64,000 nucleotides of DNA, taken from positions 13,001,944-13,065,943 of the forward strand of contig CM037848.1 in the NCBI GenBank assembly GCA_021234535.1, read 5' to 3'. Positions within the stretch are counted from its first letter, which is position 1. Each line of letters begins with the position of its first letter. Source of the DNA: Stichopus chloronotus (lineage: Eukaryota > Echinodermata > Holothuroidea > Aspidochirotida > Stichopodidae). This document shows positions 12,301 through 25,700 of the stretch, piece by piece. The translations under genes were made by a program, and so were the position numbers. The notes beneath the pieces are model-generated. The model made no database searches. It had not been told where the DNA came from and saw only the letters and a program-made list of their open reading frames with translations.

Positions 12301-15300
12301 AGTCACTACTTTTTTTTTTCAAAATAATCACCACTTGAGTTTGTTCAGCAACAATCCTGCACCTGCCAATACCAGGAGGAATTTCATCATAATAAACATT
12401 AACCGTCTAAGAAAAAAGGTTGAGAATCTACATAAGAAAGTCTTGATTTTATTTCATTGCTTTCATTTACGCACATGGAAAAAGATTGTGACTCCTGACT
12501 CTCTTGGTTAGCTTTTCCTTTTCCCACCACAGACACATTGGAAGGGTGAGTCAAGCTGCATCTGTGTATGAAGGTGTGATCAATATTTTTTATATGTTCC
12601 CAACAAGCTTTCATGGAAATAAAATCGTCCACATACATAAGAATTACACGGTATGCCTACATTCACTTCACGCCTCACTTATGTGTCTCAACATAATAAC
12701 TACATTATCTACCATAACAAGCTTTTAGTGCCGGACTAGTGATCCCCTTTCCATTCTGTGATCCTGTGTGTGCTTTCTCTCAGTGTTTCCTCTCATCTGC
12801 TTCTGTCCTCAGGCATGCCGTAATTTCGCCAATGATGATGAATGTGTGTCCCGGTGTCCTTCTCGTTACATCTACAACCCAGAAACATTTCAGACAGAGA
12901 GAAATGAAAACTTTAAATTTTCTTACGAATTCCGCTGTCTGGATCAGTGCCCAGGTACCTCAGTTTTCTTTGACCAATAAATTGGATTGTACTGGCAGGA
13001 TTACATTCTGTTTCAGAGGGGCCATACTTTCTTTTTGACTAGAGGGTACATAGAAGAAGTTGTTCTCTTTGAGATTGATTAGACTTAGATCCAAGAATCT
13101 CCCTCCCCAACCGTATTTGTGTCCTAAATCTGGCCAAGTATCAAATTAAATTCAGAGTAAAATTCTGTTTTGTTTTGCTTTTTAAGCTCTTAATTTTTGT
13201 CAGAGCGACTTTAAGTCCCAAAAAGAAAGTTGACCGGTCATCCAAAATTTTGAAATTTGCAAGAAATTTTAAAGAATTCATCAACATCCCCTTTTTGTAT
13301 GTCTCAGAATGCCTTAGGAATGGTCATTCCTCATTGACCCGATTGATTTGACTTGCCTTTCGTTTCTCTAATAGCAGTTTTAGGTTTTGTTTGAGGTTAC
13401 TAACACAAAGTTATGTCCAACTAGTGAATAGGAAATTGCTTCTCAAGTTCATTGATCAGGTTTGTGAATGTAAACTGGAAAACAACTTCCCAGTTTGTTT
13501 TGCAAATTCTTGAGATTGGGGATTCTTTCATTGTCCTTCATTAGTGCAGTACAGTGCATTCATTCTCTTTCAGCTGATTTGGTCGAAAATGGTGACAATT
13601 GTGTCAAACACTGTCCACCAGGAAAGATAGAGAAGAACAAAAAATGTGAAGAATGCGATGGTGAATGCGTCCCAGAAAAAGGTACGTACTTTGATGCAGG
13701 GACAGTTAAAGGGTAAGGACTGAGGCTGTCTCCCCCCCCCCCCCCCCCATTTAGCTATCCCTTAAATTACACAATTGATTTACATAAACTATCAATTACC
13801 TTTGGTTTTTGGGAGAGTAAGCTTTTGAAACACGAGTTCTCAAAGTGCAGAAGGTGTGTATGCCTTTAAGGAGGCCAAAGAAGTAAGATGTTCTGATATT
13901 TGGGAGACTTTGTTTGCAAGGAATTTCTTGGTAGACTTCAAGCGAATCAATGGTGGTGTGTTGATGGTGAAACATGAATTAGCGGCCTCCACTAAAAAAG
14001 CCACAAATGATGCCTCTAGAACCGTGCCTGTAATGGTGGCGTCTGCAGTATCACAAATGCAGATTAAGACATACATATTCATTATTTAGAAGCGCTTTCG
14101 CAGTCAATCCTTACATGATGTCATACATGTTAATATCTTCTCAAAAGGGCAAAACCTGACCTGACGAAGGTTTGTTTTTGTTTCAGTGAAACAAATGCTT
14201 TTTTCCCCTTTAATGCATGAGAAAAAATATGAGAAAAAAAAAATGTTTCTTTGCTGCTTGAGGTGGTTATTTAAGTCATGGTGTCGCCCATTAGCACAAA
14301 GAAAGGTCAACTTGGGTGAACCATGTACACAATTACACACGGTATCTCAAGAGAGGAAGCTTTGATATATCATTAACATACAGGTGAGCATGTTGAGTCA
14401 CGAGGCCTATCAGTCATCAGCTGAAGGTCAGCAGATGTTACTGTGTGTATTACCACTTGTTACATTACAGTTGATGACTTGATGAATTATTATAATATTA
14501 CAAACAGCGAGCATGTTACGCATCCTCACCTTATGCAGTATTCATACAAAACCACACACAATGAAATCATCGAAACAACAATGCATTCTGGTTATCTTTG
14601 GCAAGGGGAGAGAAAGGAGAAACAAATAATTGAATTGCTGTGCAACATAATTTAAACTATTTTAGGTTTATTTTATACCTTTTAGATCGATTTTGGTTCC
14701 AGTTTTGTACTTCTGAGGAATAGTATCCAAAATACAACGTATAGTTGTCAAATCTATCGTAGTTTTCTGAGTTGTTGCACTAGATGTGAAACAAGTGAGA
14801 GGAAATTAAAGATGGCGAAGTATGATTGTATGTTAATCAAAAACTCATGTTCCCTATTACGTAGTCTTGATGACATTACCGTATTTCTCAAACAACACCG
14901 ACAGTTTAGGCTTCATGCCTTGAGATCCTCAGAATATATTCACAGTGGAATGGAGTATACATCTTAGTTTGGATTGAAGGCATTGAGGGAAATTTTCGGT
15001 AATGATGTTCAAGATTATATCACTGATGGATTGATTTGTCAGAGTCTACATATACGTTGTACTCTTTGCCCCTTCTTACAATTTGGACATTTGATCAAGG
15101 TAATAATTACAATGAACATTGTTTGGTCTCTTTTACAATGCTGAGGTTGTCGTTTTACAAACAGTTCTGAGGAAAGAAGGAAAGACACCATACTGTTTTG
15201 GTGTAATTTTTTGGCTACTGCACCTTCCATTGGATGTTTAGATCCTTTGTTGAACAGTGAATTTGTTGCTGTGATAAAATTCAATGTATTTGTTGTTTTG

Positions 15301-18300
15301 CTTAACTATCAGTGTGCGTCTTACCAGCTGAAGACGAATTTCTCTACGAGAGTTCATTCTATAACAACGACCTAGTGAACTGCACGAAAATCGCAGGAAA
15401 CATCATCATCGGTACAACATCATTTAGCGGGTAAGGTGAAGTTCCCTATGGAAACCGCTTCTGCATAATCGTTTTCGCTAAGAAACATTGACATTAGAGT
15501 TAGATGGCGCATTTCACAGTGTTGACATTCTGTTTGAAAGTCAACTGACTGAGAATTTTTATCCCACCATGTCAACATTCTGATCGATTACGTCCACCTG
15601 TCACGGCAAGTTTGTTGACATTTCATGAAATTATTTATCTCACCTGTGTTAGGGCACTTTAGCCCTCAAAAGCTTTGGCTACCCCGTGGCCAGATAAAAA
15701 TGGGCAAATGTTTTTTACAAAGTATCATTCACTTTAATTTGTTGAAGGAGGTAGGTAGTGTTAGGGCACTTTAGCCCTCAAAAGCTTTGGCTACCCCGTC
15801 GCCAGATAAAAATGGGCAAATATTTTTTACAAAGTATCATTCACTTTAATTTGTTGAAGGAGGTAAGCCTTTGAAACATGACATATCAAAATAAAAGCTA
15901 TCTGGATGTCTTTTAGTGAAGCCTGAGAAGTGCCATTTCCTCCAATCGGGGAGGCTCTTTTGGCAAAAATTCTTTATACTCTATGCGCCAACCAATGGTG
16001 ACGCACCGCTTTGATGGCAAGACGGGGCATTCCTTGGTATTTCTGTGTGGTGGAGGGGACATTTTGCCCATTTAAAGCATTAATTACTCCAGGTAGAAAA
16101 ATTACATCATTGTGTATCATATTTATCCAGGAATCGCCCTCCATGAAATAGTCCTAAACTATTTTAATTTCAGTAATAACATTGAAGCTCATGAAATTAT
16201 AGCGTCATTAGTGCGTGTCGCGGACGGGACAGAAATGGACATGGATATTCAAGGCTTCAAGTTAGAATTTAATCTTTGTGAATGTCGGCGTGGTAGGGTC
16301 ACTTTGTTAGGCAAGTCACTTTGAGGATCCTCCTTCCAACTAAAAGTGTCCATGCAAATTTGAAGGCTTTAGACTTGGAAATTAATGTTCAAAACAAAAA
16401 CAATCAGTGTAACGGCCCGAAATTTCCCAGTGTCGCGGACCCGTCAGCATTAATGTACAAGGGTGTTACGGGTGTCTCCTGGACATAGTTAAAATGTAAC
16501 AATGGGCAGCAGTGTGGCTCATGAGGTGTAGGAAGTCTTCACTCTAAAATAATAAATGTCTTACCCCTTCCCTACCCTGCCCCTAGGGCAACCAATAGGG
16601 GTTGGTGCACTAGTTCAACTTCTCCATGAATAAATTAAAATACGACAATAGGGCCTATGCAGTCATTTTGGGACAAATAAATTCGAGAAAACCTACCAAC
16701 TCACCCCAACCCCTCTTAATGTATACCTCCAATGCTGCCACTTGCTGCAACCATGAGGTCTTACCTATTCTGTTGCACACTTCAAGCACAGAATGGACTG
16801 TGACTTTACACAATGGAGTTGGTCAATCTACGTTGTACAATACTTATCTGATAAGACTCACTACAGTATACATTTATAGTGTGAATCCCATGGCACTTAC
16901 AGAATAAACTGACAAGTGTCCCCTCCATTGAGGAGGAATTATTCACGTGGATGAAGGGACTAGATGTAGTCACATGCAACGCTAACACTGTCACTGAAAA
17001 ATGTCCCGTCCGCGGCCATTTTGTTGAGGACATTTTCACTAATTAGTGGTGAAGTGAATGCAGTGGAGAAGAGAGGCGTTACATTGTGTTACAGGGGTGT
17101 TACATCGGGGTGTTACACTTGTAGTCAGTAAGAGAATCCCCAAAGAAGAAAAAAATCCAACCAACCTGTTTCAGGCTATTTAGTTTAATGAAAGAAATGA
17201 ACAATCCCTGTCCCCCCACAGAAAGTAACATCACCTGCTGTCGAGGGTAAACGAAGTTGAAGTCACAAATCATAAGTCTCAAGTTGTTTTATACGTACTC
17301 GTGGGTGTGTTGCCACTGGTTCCTAAACATGGCAATACGTCAGAGAATAAGACAACATACGCTGTGACAGATTCATGAAAATCTATCTTTGAAAATGACC
17401 CTCAAACATACCTCTCAATGATTGAGGACTCCATAAGGTGATTTCAAAGGTCACCTCTGGTCACTGACTGTACTATAGAGTAATCTAAAATTTAAATGCA
17501 GAAGAACGTATAAATATGAAAGCGGGGGGGGGGTGGGTAATATAAGTATGGTAGTATAGTTTCAGAACAATGAGATTTTTAGGGGGTGGTTACACAGGCT
17601 GATGAAGGTGAAAAGTTTAGCAATATTGACTTTTCAAATCGTAATTTAAATATGTTGTCGACATTGTCATATTCTTTCATAAAAGTTGTGGATTACGCAT
17701 CTGGTTTGATGTGATTCTCGTTGAATGAAGGTCGGATTTTTAAAGCTATTATATGCTAGACGAGAATGGACAAATTGTGTGATGTTTGGTTGAATGTTTA
17801 CTTATTCATTACAGATGCAAAATTACACCTCTACATCTGTGTCTCTCTCTTATCACTTTAAGACCATTTGACATGTATTTGGAAGAGAGTTGGCTTCATT
17901 CAAATGTAAAAGTGAATGACAATCTATAGGAACGGTGTTTCTATCTGTTACAGTTTTTGAGATATGGCTTTCAAAAGTTTATTGAGTGAAAAATTGTAAT
18001 GTGCAGTGTATTGCACAGTGTCCGTATTTCTTTTTTAGGCCTATCTATGTTGTCTCTTAATTACTTCCATCTGGCTAACACAGTAGCACAGTAAGTAAAT
18101 GTTAAGTAAACAAGGGATAACATAAAACATATCATGTGAGCCTCCATAGACACTGCAAATGTACATGTTTGATCTAACCATGTTTGGTTGTAAAACGGCC
18201 AATATTGGAGGCAAGTGGATGAAAAATCGTTATCTGCTTACAACAGTTTCCTTGATTAATATAGTCACTACTCCAAAATGTGTTTCTTATGTCCCATGAC

Positions 18301-19304
18301 CTTAAGCTATTTATGATTAGCAGATCCACTAGAGCAATTCATTATCACTGGCAAGACTTCCACTTAAAGGAGAAATCAGGGTTTATTTTCACAATTTGTT
18401 TCACTGCAATTCCCCAAAGGTATCGTAGAATGACTTATAACTAACAAATATGATCAAGATTATCTCAAAACATATGGACAATTCGAGAAATGAGTCAACT
18501 TCGGTCTAATCGTATGCAGGAGGCTGTCTTGTCTTGCACATGAACGTTTATTTTTTGTACCCGGCAAATATTACGAGTTCTCATTTAACAAGTAATTAAC
18601 GCAATAATTACCCGTTTCTTCTACCTTCAAACACCTCCCCAACGTCTCTATATTTCGGTGAACAATCAGTTTAGAAAGAAAAATCAACTAAAGGTGAATT
18701 TTCTCAGTCAAACCCTGATTTCCCCTTTAAGGTAAATCACTTTGTATAAGTCATTTCCACCCTCAGATTGTAGTCAAAGTTTGGAGAAAGTAGATCATCT
18801 ACTTTCGGTTCTTGTTTCTTACATTTCAGTGACTTATTTGAAGGTAAACGCGGTCTAACCATGGAACATTTGAAGGAATTCTCTACTGTACGTGAGATAA
18901 CCGGCTATCTCTCCATCCAAGCTCCCAGTCAGGTTCTAAGAAACTTGTCCTTTTTCAGCAATCTGGAAAGAATAATGGGAAGGAATCTTTACAAGTAGGT
19001 TTAAATGTTTCGAATTAAATTTTTTAACATTTGGTCAAATTCACTTTGCAAAGAAAATTAGCAGTTTGTGTGTTTATGCTTCTAGCTAGGTCTCATCTTT
19101 GTTGGATAAAAGTTGAATTTTTAAGGTATTAAATTTTGTAGGTTTTTAAAAAAAATATCTACATTTTTGTACCTTTTGATTGCAAGGCCATGATCGTTGG
19201 CATGTGTTGGAAACAATGGTATAGAAATAAGCAAAAAACGACAAAAAATGATACTTTCATCTCAAACTTAAAACGTAAACTTTTAGCAAAATATTTAATG
19301 TCTA

Positions 19305-19356
<52 letters not shown>

Positions 19357-19745
19357 TATATACTATATATATCATATATATATACATATATTATATACAT
19401 ATATATTCTATACATATATATACATATATATATATCTATATATACATATATCTATATACATCTACATATATCTACCGTATATACATATACATATCTATAT
19501 ACATCTATATATCTATATCTCGCTCGCTCGCTCGCTCGCTCCTACGCTCGCTCGCTCGCTCGCTCGCCTCGCTCGCTCGCTCGCTCGCTCTCTCCGCTCG
19601 CTCGCTCGCTCGCTCGCTCGCTCGCTCTCTCTCCTCGCTCGATCTCCGCTCGCTCGCTCGCTCGCTCGCTCGCTCTGCTCGCTCGCTCTCGCCGCTCTCT
19701 CTCTCTCGCTCTCCTCGCTCTCTCGCTCTCTCTCGCGCTCTCTCG

Positions 19746-19779
<34 letters not shown>

Positions 19780-22700
19780 TCTCTCCTCTCTCTCTCTCTC
19801 TTCTCCTCTCTCCTCTCTCTCTCTCTCTCTCTCTTCCGTTTTTGTTGTTATCGTTTTTCTATATAATTTCACCATTCTGTTTCTTTCGTTCCATTCTTCC
19901 ACTCACTCACAACATTGTTATGGTTACTTGTATCATAGTTATGAAGGTTTCGCAAGGTGCTCCTTGCATATTACTCACACTCAACTTGAAGTATTGCCAT
20001 TCAAGAAGCTTTACGAGATTGCTGCGGGTGACGTTTACGTCGCCAACAATGAAAGGCTTTGTTACGCATCAGAAGCCAATTTTGAAAATATCTTCACCCA
20101 CGATGATCAGTTTGCCCTTGTTGAAGACAACAACCCTGATTGTGGTAAGTGTTTTCTTTTGGTGAAGAGATTTTACAATCCGTGATGGAAACCTAGACAT
20201 ACGTCAGATTAAAATTTCAATCTCCAGTCAGTAGCTTACCTATCACGCATCTCCCACTTCCTTCTAACGAAAAACCGAAGTAAATGAAGTGGGGTTCTCA
20301 GTGCCGATAGCAGGTGTTTGTTCTTGTTTGAACGATACATTTTAAAACCTTTCAGTCTGTCAGTCAAAACATAAGAAGTCTCAACAGTTTTGGTTTCAAA
20401 TTATCAAAGTGCTCTCGCAGAAGCTTCCTCAAGGAGAATGACACTCACTTTCATTTTGTGGGTCCATTCGTCAGTAAAGGAACGTGTGGGGTAAGATTTA
20501 CAAACTAGCATACAAATGAGCCGCGAATGAAACAAATAGTTCCTGCTAAGTCATACTGCAAAGTCACCTGGTTAAGTCATATATTCCCCGGGCGTCTACA
20601 TCCGGGATAGACCGCACAACTTCATTTGGTAAGGGACTATTCGGGTAATAAGGACCTTGAAAACGCACAATTTTTTTTTTTTATAAATGTCAAACTAATC
20701 TCTCATCTTCTTTAGCACTTCCATAAGATTATTTTTAATTGCCTAATACACTGAATGATGTTACTTACCTTGCGTTATGTTGTGGAAGAAACAAGATTAC
20801 ACTTGTTAGTCACTGGAAAATTATGAGAGGCTACTATGACGCATCTTCTTTTTTCTTCTTTTTTTTGTCCCCTGCGGGAATACTTCAATAAATTAGCTGC
20901 GGAAGGGAAAGTTTGCCATGAAGAATGTAAGGTCAACGATGGATGTTGGGGACCACTCCCAACAGAGTGTGTGAAGTGTGCGAATGCCCAGTACAATCAT
21001 ACTTGCCTGTCTGACTGCCTTCACAGTGATACTGAATACAAGTGAGTGATCATTTTAAACATTCATTTTGAACAGTTAAAATCACATGAGGTCAGTAGAG
21101 GTCATAGGCAATCTCCATAAAAAGGGATCATAGCTTATTTCAATAAGGGAAAGTTGCTGGAAATTCAAACTTGATGTTAATGTTGTGCATTGTGTACATG
21201 ATCCCTGTCTGTTTTTAGGATGGTCAAATGTCCCATGAGATCAGCAAAGGTCATAGTTTGAAAACATTGTAGACATTTTATATCAAGAACGATAAGGTGA
21301 TTGAACTTCAAAATTGGTATGTTATTTGTCCTTTGTTTTTCATAAATATTGGCAAGGAGTAACGAGTTCTTTTGTCATCTTGATTCCTTGCCGAAGGCGC
21401 TGATGATGGTGTGTGTGTATATATGTGACACCTTGGATCATAAACAAGGTATCTCAAGAGGAAGAAAGGTACTCGAACTTCAAAGTTGGTGTGTTAGTAG
21501 TTCATTGTAAGTAAATGATCCCTATAGTTTTTCATGGAGGTCAAAGGTCATTTGACGTCAACAGCTTAAAGAAAGAAAATCTATTAGGGAGATATCTCAG
21601 CAACTAAGCGGAACTTCAAACTCTTATCTTTGGTAGCACCTAATGAGTAGGTGGTCTCATTTTGTATGAGGGTCAAAGGTCATGTGAAGTCAGTAGAACA
21701 CATAGTGTGAAATCCGTGTGAATACAGTAACTAAAGAAGGGACAGGTGCTTGAACTTCAAAGTTAATATGTTGGTAGTCCACTGTGAGTACGAGATGTTT
21801 ATTGTTCTTCATGGAGGTCAAAGGTCATTTGGGTATCTAGACCTTAAAGTATGGAAACCTATTTAGTAAGATATTTCAGCAACTGAATTCAGCTAGAATG
21901 TCAAACGCTAGATGATGTCTATAATTTGAATTGCCCCATAAGAGACTTGTCATCACTGTGATGTGAAATTAGATAAATATAGTTCTATCATTCCAAAGAT
22001 ATTCCAAAGATCTGTCCTGGATTAAAAAACCCAGCATGTGATACTTAAATCGTTTTACATGTCTTGAGTTTGCACATATGAAGAGGTAAATGTCACTCAT
22101 ACTTTTTTACACTAAAAACTTACCAAAATGTAGATCTATCTTTGAATAGCACATATTGCTGCTAGATAGACTTTGGTCTCATTTGCTTTCAATTTGTTGG
22201 ACATTGAAAGTCCATTTCCTTTGCCCTCTCCAAACAAATACTTAAAATACCTGTTGTCACCTATTTAACTATTCAGAGAATATCGCAGTTGCCAGCAGAG
22301 TTACAAAGTACTTCCATGGGAGGGTAGATGTATTCCAAGTTGCCTGTGTTGACTTGCACAATTTTTGATCTTTAACCACAATTTGGTTTCAGAATCTTTC
22401 AGTCCACTTGTGTATTGCCTTGGTTAAGAGATATGTGCTATCCTTCATGACCACAATTTTCATCATGAGATTACTCATTCATATCAGCATTTGGTAACAT
22501 CAAAACCCATAAGTGATACAGGATGTGGTTGTCATTCTAGCATTTTGTTTTTGATTTTGATATGGTCCTTTCCTTCCTCCACTTGTTTTTTTTTTTTTTT
22601 TTGTAAGTGATTGTGTGTGTATGAAAAGATGAGATATTGGCAAGGAATTCCAAAGTCATTGGACTTTGTAATTTTTACTAATGCAATTTTGAGATTGTGA

Positions 22701-25700
22701 ATTAGCTGTAATATGGTGAAAGAGGAAGCTCAAGACAAGGGAAGGAAGTAATATAACCACGGCAACAACTCCTTCGATTCTTGTTAATTGTCATCATGAA
22801 ATGCAAATTAATCAATGCTGTGATGCTTATACATCATAAAATCGGGTAGTAGGTGTGAAAATTTCTTCACCCATCTCAGGTTTCCGAAAGGACTTATCCA
22901 TTTTTCATTCTTCCTGAGATGAAATTTTTTTAAAATATCGAAAAACTTCAAACTGTGTACCTGAAAGCAACTCGGAGCATGAATTACAACTGTACTGAAT
23001 AGTGGTGATGACGGGGTGAAGTTTTGATTTATGTTTGCATGACCCCCTCTTCCATTGAAAAAAAGGGACCACAACATCATAGAGTTGTGTCAAATGGTCC
23101 ATTGCGTGAACAGAGGGAAATGTGGTCAGTATAATGCGTTATTCGCAAGCTATTATACCATGAAAAATTTAACATATATTATCATGAGAAAATAAGAACC
23201 AAATAACCAATAGAACAAAGGAAATGCCTGTTGAGATGATCTTAACTATTCATTACCACTTCTTGAATAAATTACAGAAATTAACTAACACATGACATTT
23301 TCATCAACTTCTTTTCCTGAAACCAAATTAGAAATTTACATAGTGAAAGGATTAGATGTTTCTTCGTGAGTTTAGGACTCCAAACTTAGCAAATACTCGG
23401 TAGCCCATTGTATTTTCCTTTTTGTCTGATAACAGTTTGTTTACTTCCACCGAAGGATTATGGTGAGGTAATAAGTTTGAAAATATATTTGATGTCTGGT
23501 CCTGTGGAAAATGAATAATTACCCGACTGATGGCAAACGCTGAATGCAACTGTAGGATTTATATCAACATAAAAGTTCTAGTTTGAAAGCTTTAGTTTTA
23601 TGATATTGTTAACTTGTACCTAGTGCAGCCTTCTTGCTATCTCTGTTCGTAAGATGAATCCATACATATTGACTACACCATGTTTTATTGTTTTTCATTT
23701 GTGCTGTTACTTGTTCCTTCAAAGCTTGTACGCAACGAAGATTGTCATCCTCGTGGAGTCTCCATTCACCTTTGTTGGTATATTATCAGATTAATTCCCA
23801 CAGATTGAATTATCAATGTTTTAATTTCTTTCTGCATTGCTATATTTTTTCCACAAAGATTGTACACTGCTGACGAAGGGATCCCAGGAGTCTCCCCCAA
23901 GTATTTGTCAACTCTGTCATGAGGAATGTAAGTCTGGCTGTTCAGGGGCCGGTGAGTTTCTTATTCCCTCCATTTCGCTAGTTTTCTTATGTATTATGTA
24001 TTCCAGACCTATCATAACGTGTAAGCTGAATATGTCATTTGGTAGGAACAGTTCTGATATTATTTACCTTTAGATGAATGTACATATAGGTGATTCGAGA
24101 ATTGAACGAATAGAGAGATCATGAAATTATTATCAATCGCAACTGCTGTCTGATGATCGCCCATAACGTGAAGCAAATTTTTCGAAAGCCAACGGAATCC
24201 TTAATAAATCACTCATTTATGTTCTTTTGTGTTTGTTACATGGGAATCATTTTTTATCGAACTTGAAAAGTTAGAAAAATAGTGAATATCATGATATAAC
24301 TCCATGAACCCTTTGATGGGGGAAAGTGGTCAATTGTGAAATGTTAGTGAAAAGTTAATTGCAGAAAATGTTGGCACGAAAATAAAACGTGTAAAATTTT
24401 AAACTTAGACATTGGTTCCAGCAATCTTACAGAACAATTTCTGTCAGTCCAAATTATTTTTCTCAAAAATTTGACTTTCAGTATTTATAGCCCCTTAGAG
24501 GAATACTGCAGGAAATGCTAACTTCATTATTTCACAACTAGCTATCCTTTCCGATATTCCTTGTGGTGTCTTGGATGTCTCAGATGGCGAACTCGTTTCA
24601 CTCTTAGAATCATTAAGCAGTTTTCATTTCCTTGAACAGCATTCAGACGACTGTACAGCTCTCGTCGAGTCCCAGAGATGTAAGAATGTCCAAGATGGCC
24701 CTTTCTGCCTATCCGTTTGCCCAGATTCGAAGTTCATCGATGAGAACAACATATGTCAACCTTGCCATCCAAGTTGCGCAGGCGGGTAAATTAGGAAAAC
24801 CAGAAACATTTTCCCAATATCTCAAGATGTGTATGCATACCGTCGTGTGACTCTGTACCGTCAGCATGAAAACTGAATACTTTCAGGTTTTAAATTTCCT
24901 GACCAAGGTATTTAATAACACGTAATGATAGCGGACTTTTACAAGGATACCTCAAATGGTGCGGTAGGTGTTGTGACTCTGATAGAAGAGGTAAAGAAAC
25001 AAAAACAGGACGACAGTGCAAGTACTTACAGTTTTTAAATAATTGTAAACTGGATCATTGGAACTTTTTACCCTATTTGGGTTTTGCCAAACAATTTCAA
25101 GTAACCCTAAAGAAGGGGTATTTTTATAGGTTATCAGTGCCATTGTTTTGCATATCATTCATGAGTCTTTTTGTCTATCACCATTTGTTATGGAATTGTT
25201 TTTTTTTTTTTGAAATTTGTTTTTTCCAATACGTCTCTTCAGGCATGATCGATTGAAATGTGCTTATTGTTTCATCATAACTATGTGCAGTAAATTATTT
25301 GTAAAGGGGGGGGGGGGCGCCAGGTTTTTCTTGACAGGGGAACACGAGTGAGTGTTCATGTGAGTGAGTGTTCATGTGATTATACAAAGTGCTTTTCCTC
25401 TAACCAATTTTTTGTACGATGTGGATGATTTGTCATAATGATACCTTCTTAGTGGTACACTCAGGGTACACACTGAATTTCAGGTTCAAGGGACAAGATG
25501 TGCTCTAGGGCCCATTTTGTAAAATTATGCGAAATGCTCATTCCTCAGGTTAATATTAAACAGATTTGAATGTCTGTCACAGTGATGCTTGGTAAGTGAT
25601 CCGTGTGTGGTTCCGTGGACATTTGGTCTAAGGTAACATGTGAGCCCCCATCGACCTATTTAGAAGTTCAGCAGATTAAGTGGTCCTACAGATTTTCTTG

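Noticed and set aside
19513..19902. 129-codon minus-strand frame rich in Arg/Glu/Ser
   Set aside because: It is the opposite strand of the same microsatellite; no genuine protein composition or splice context.
19190..20185. 331-codon open frame on the + strand
   Set aside because: Most of it is translated TA, CGCT and CT microsatellite (YIYI, LARS and LSLS runs). Only its end, from 19939, is a real exon.
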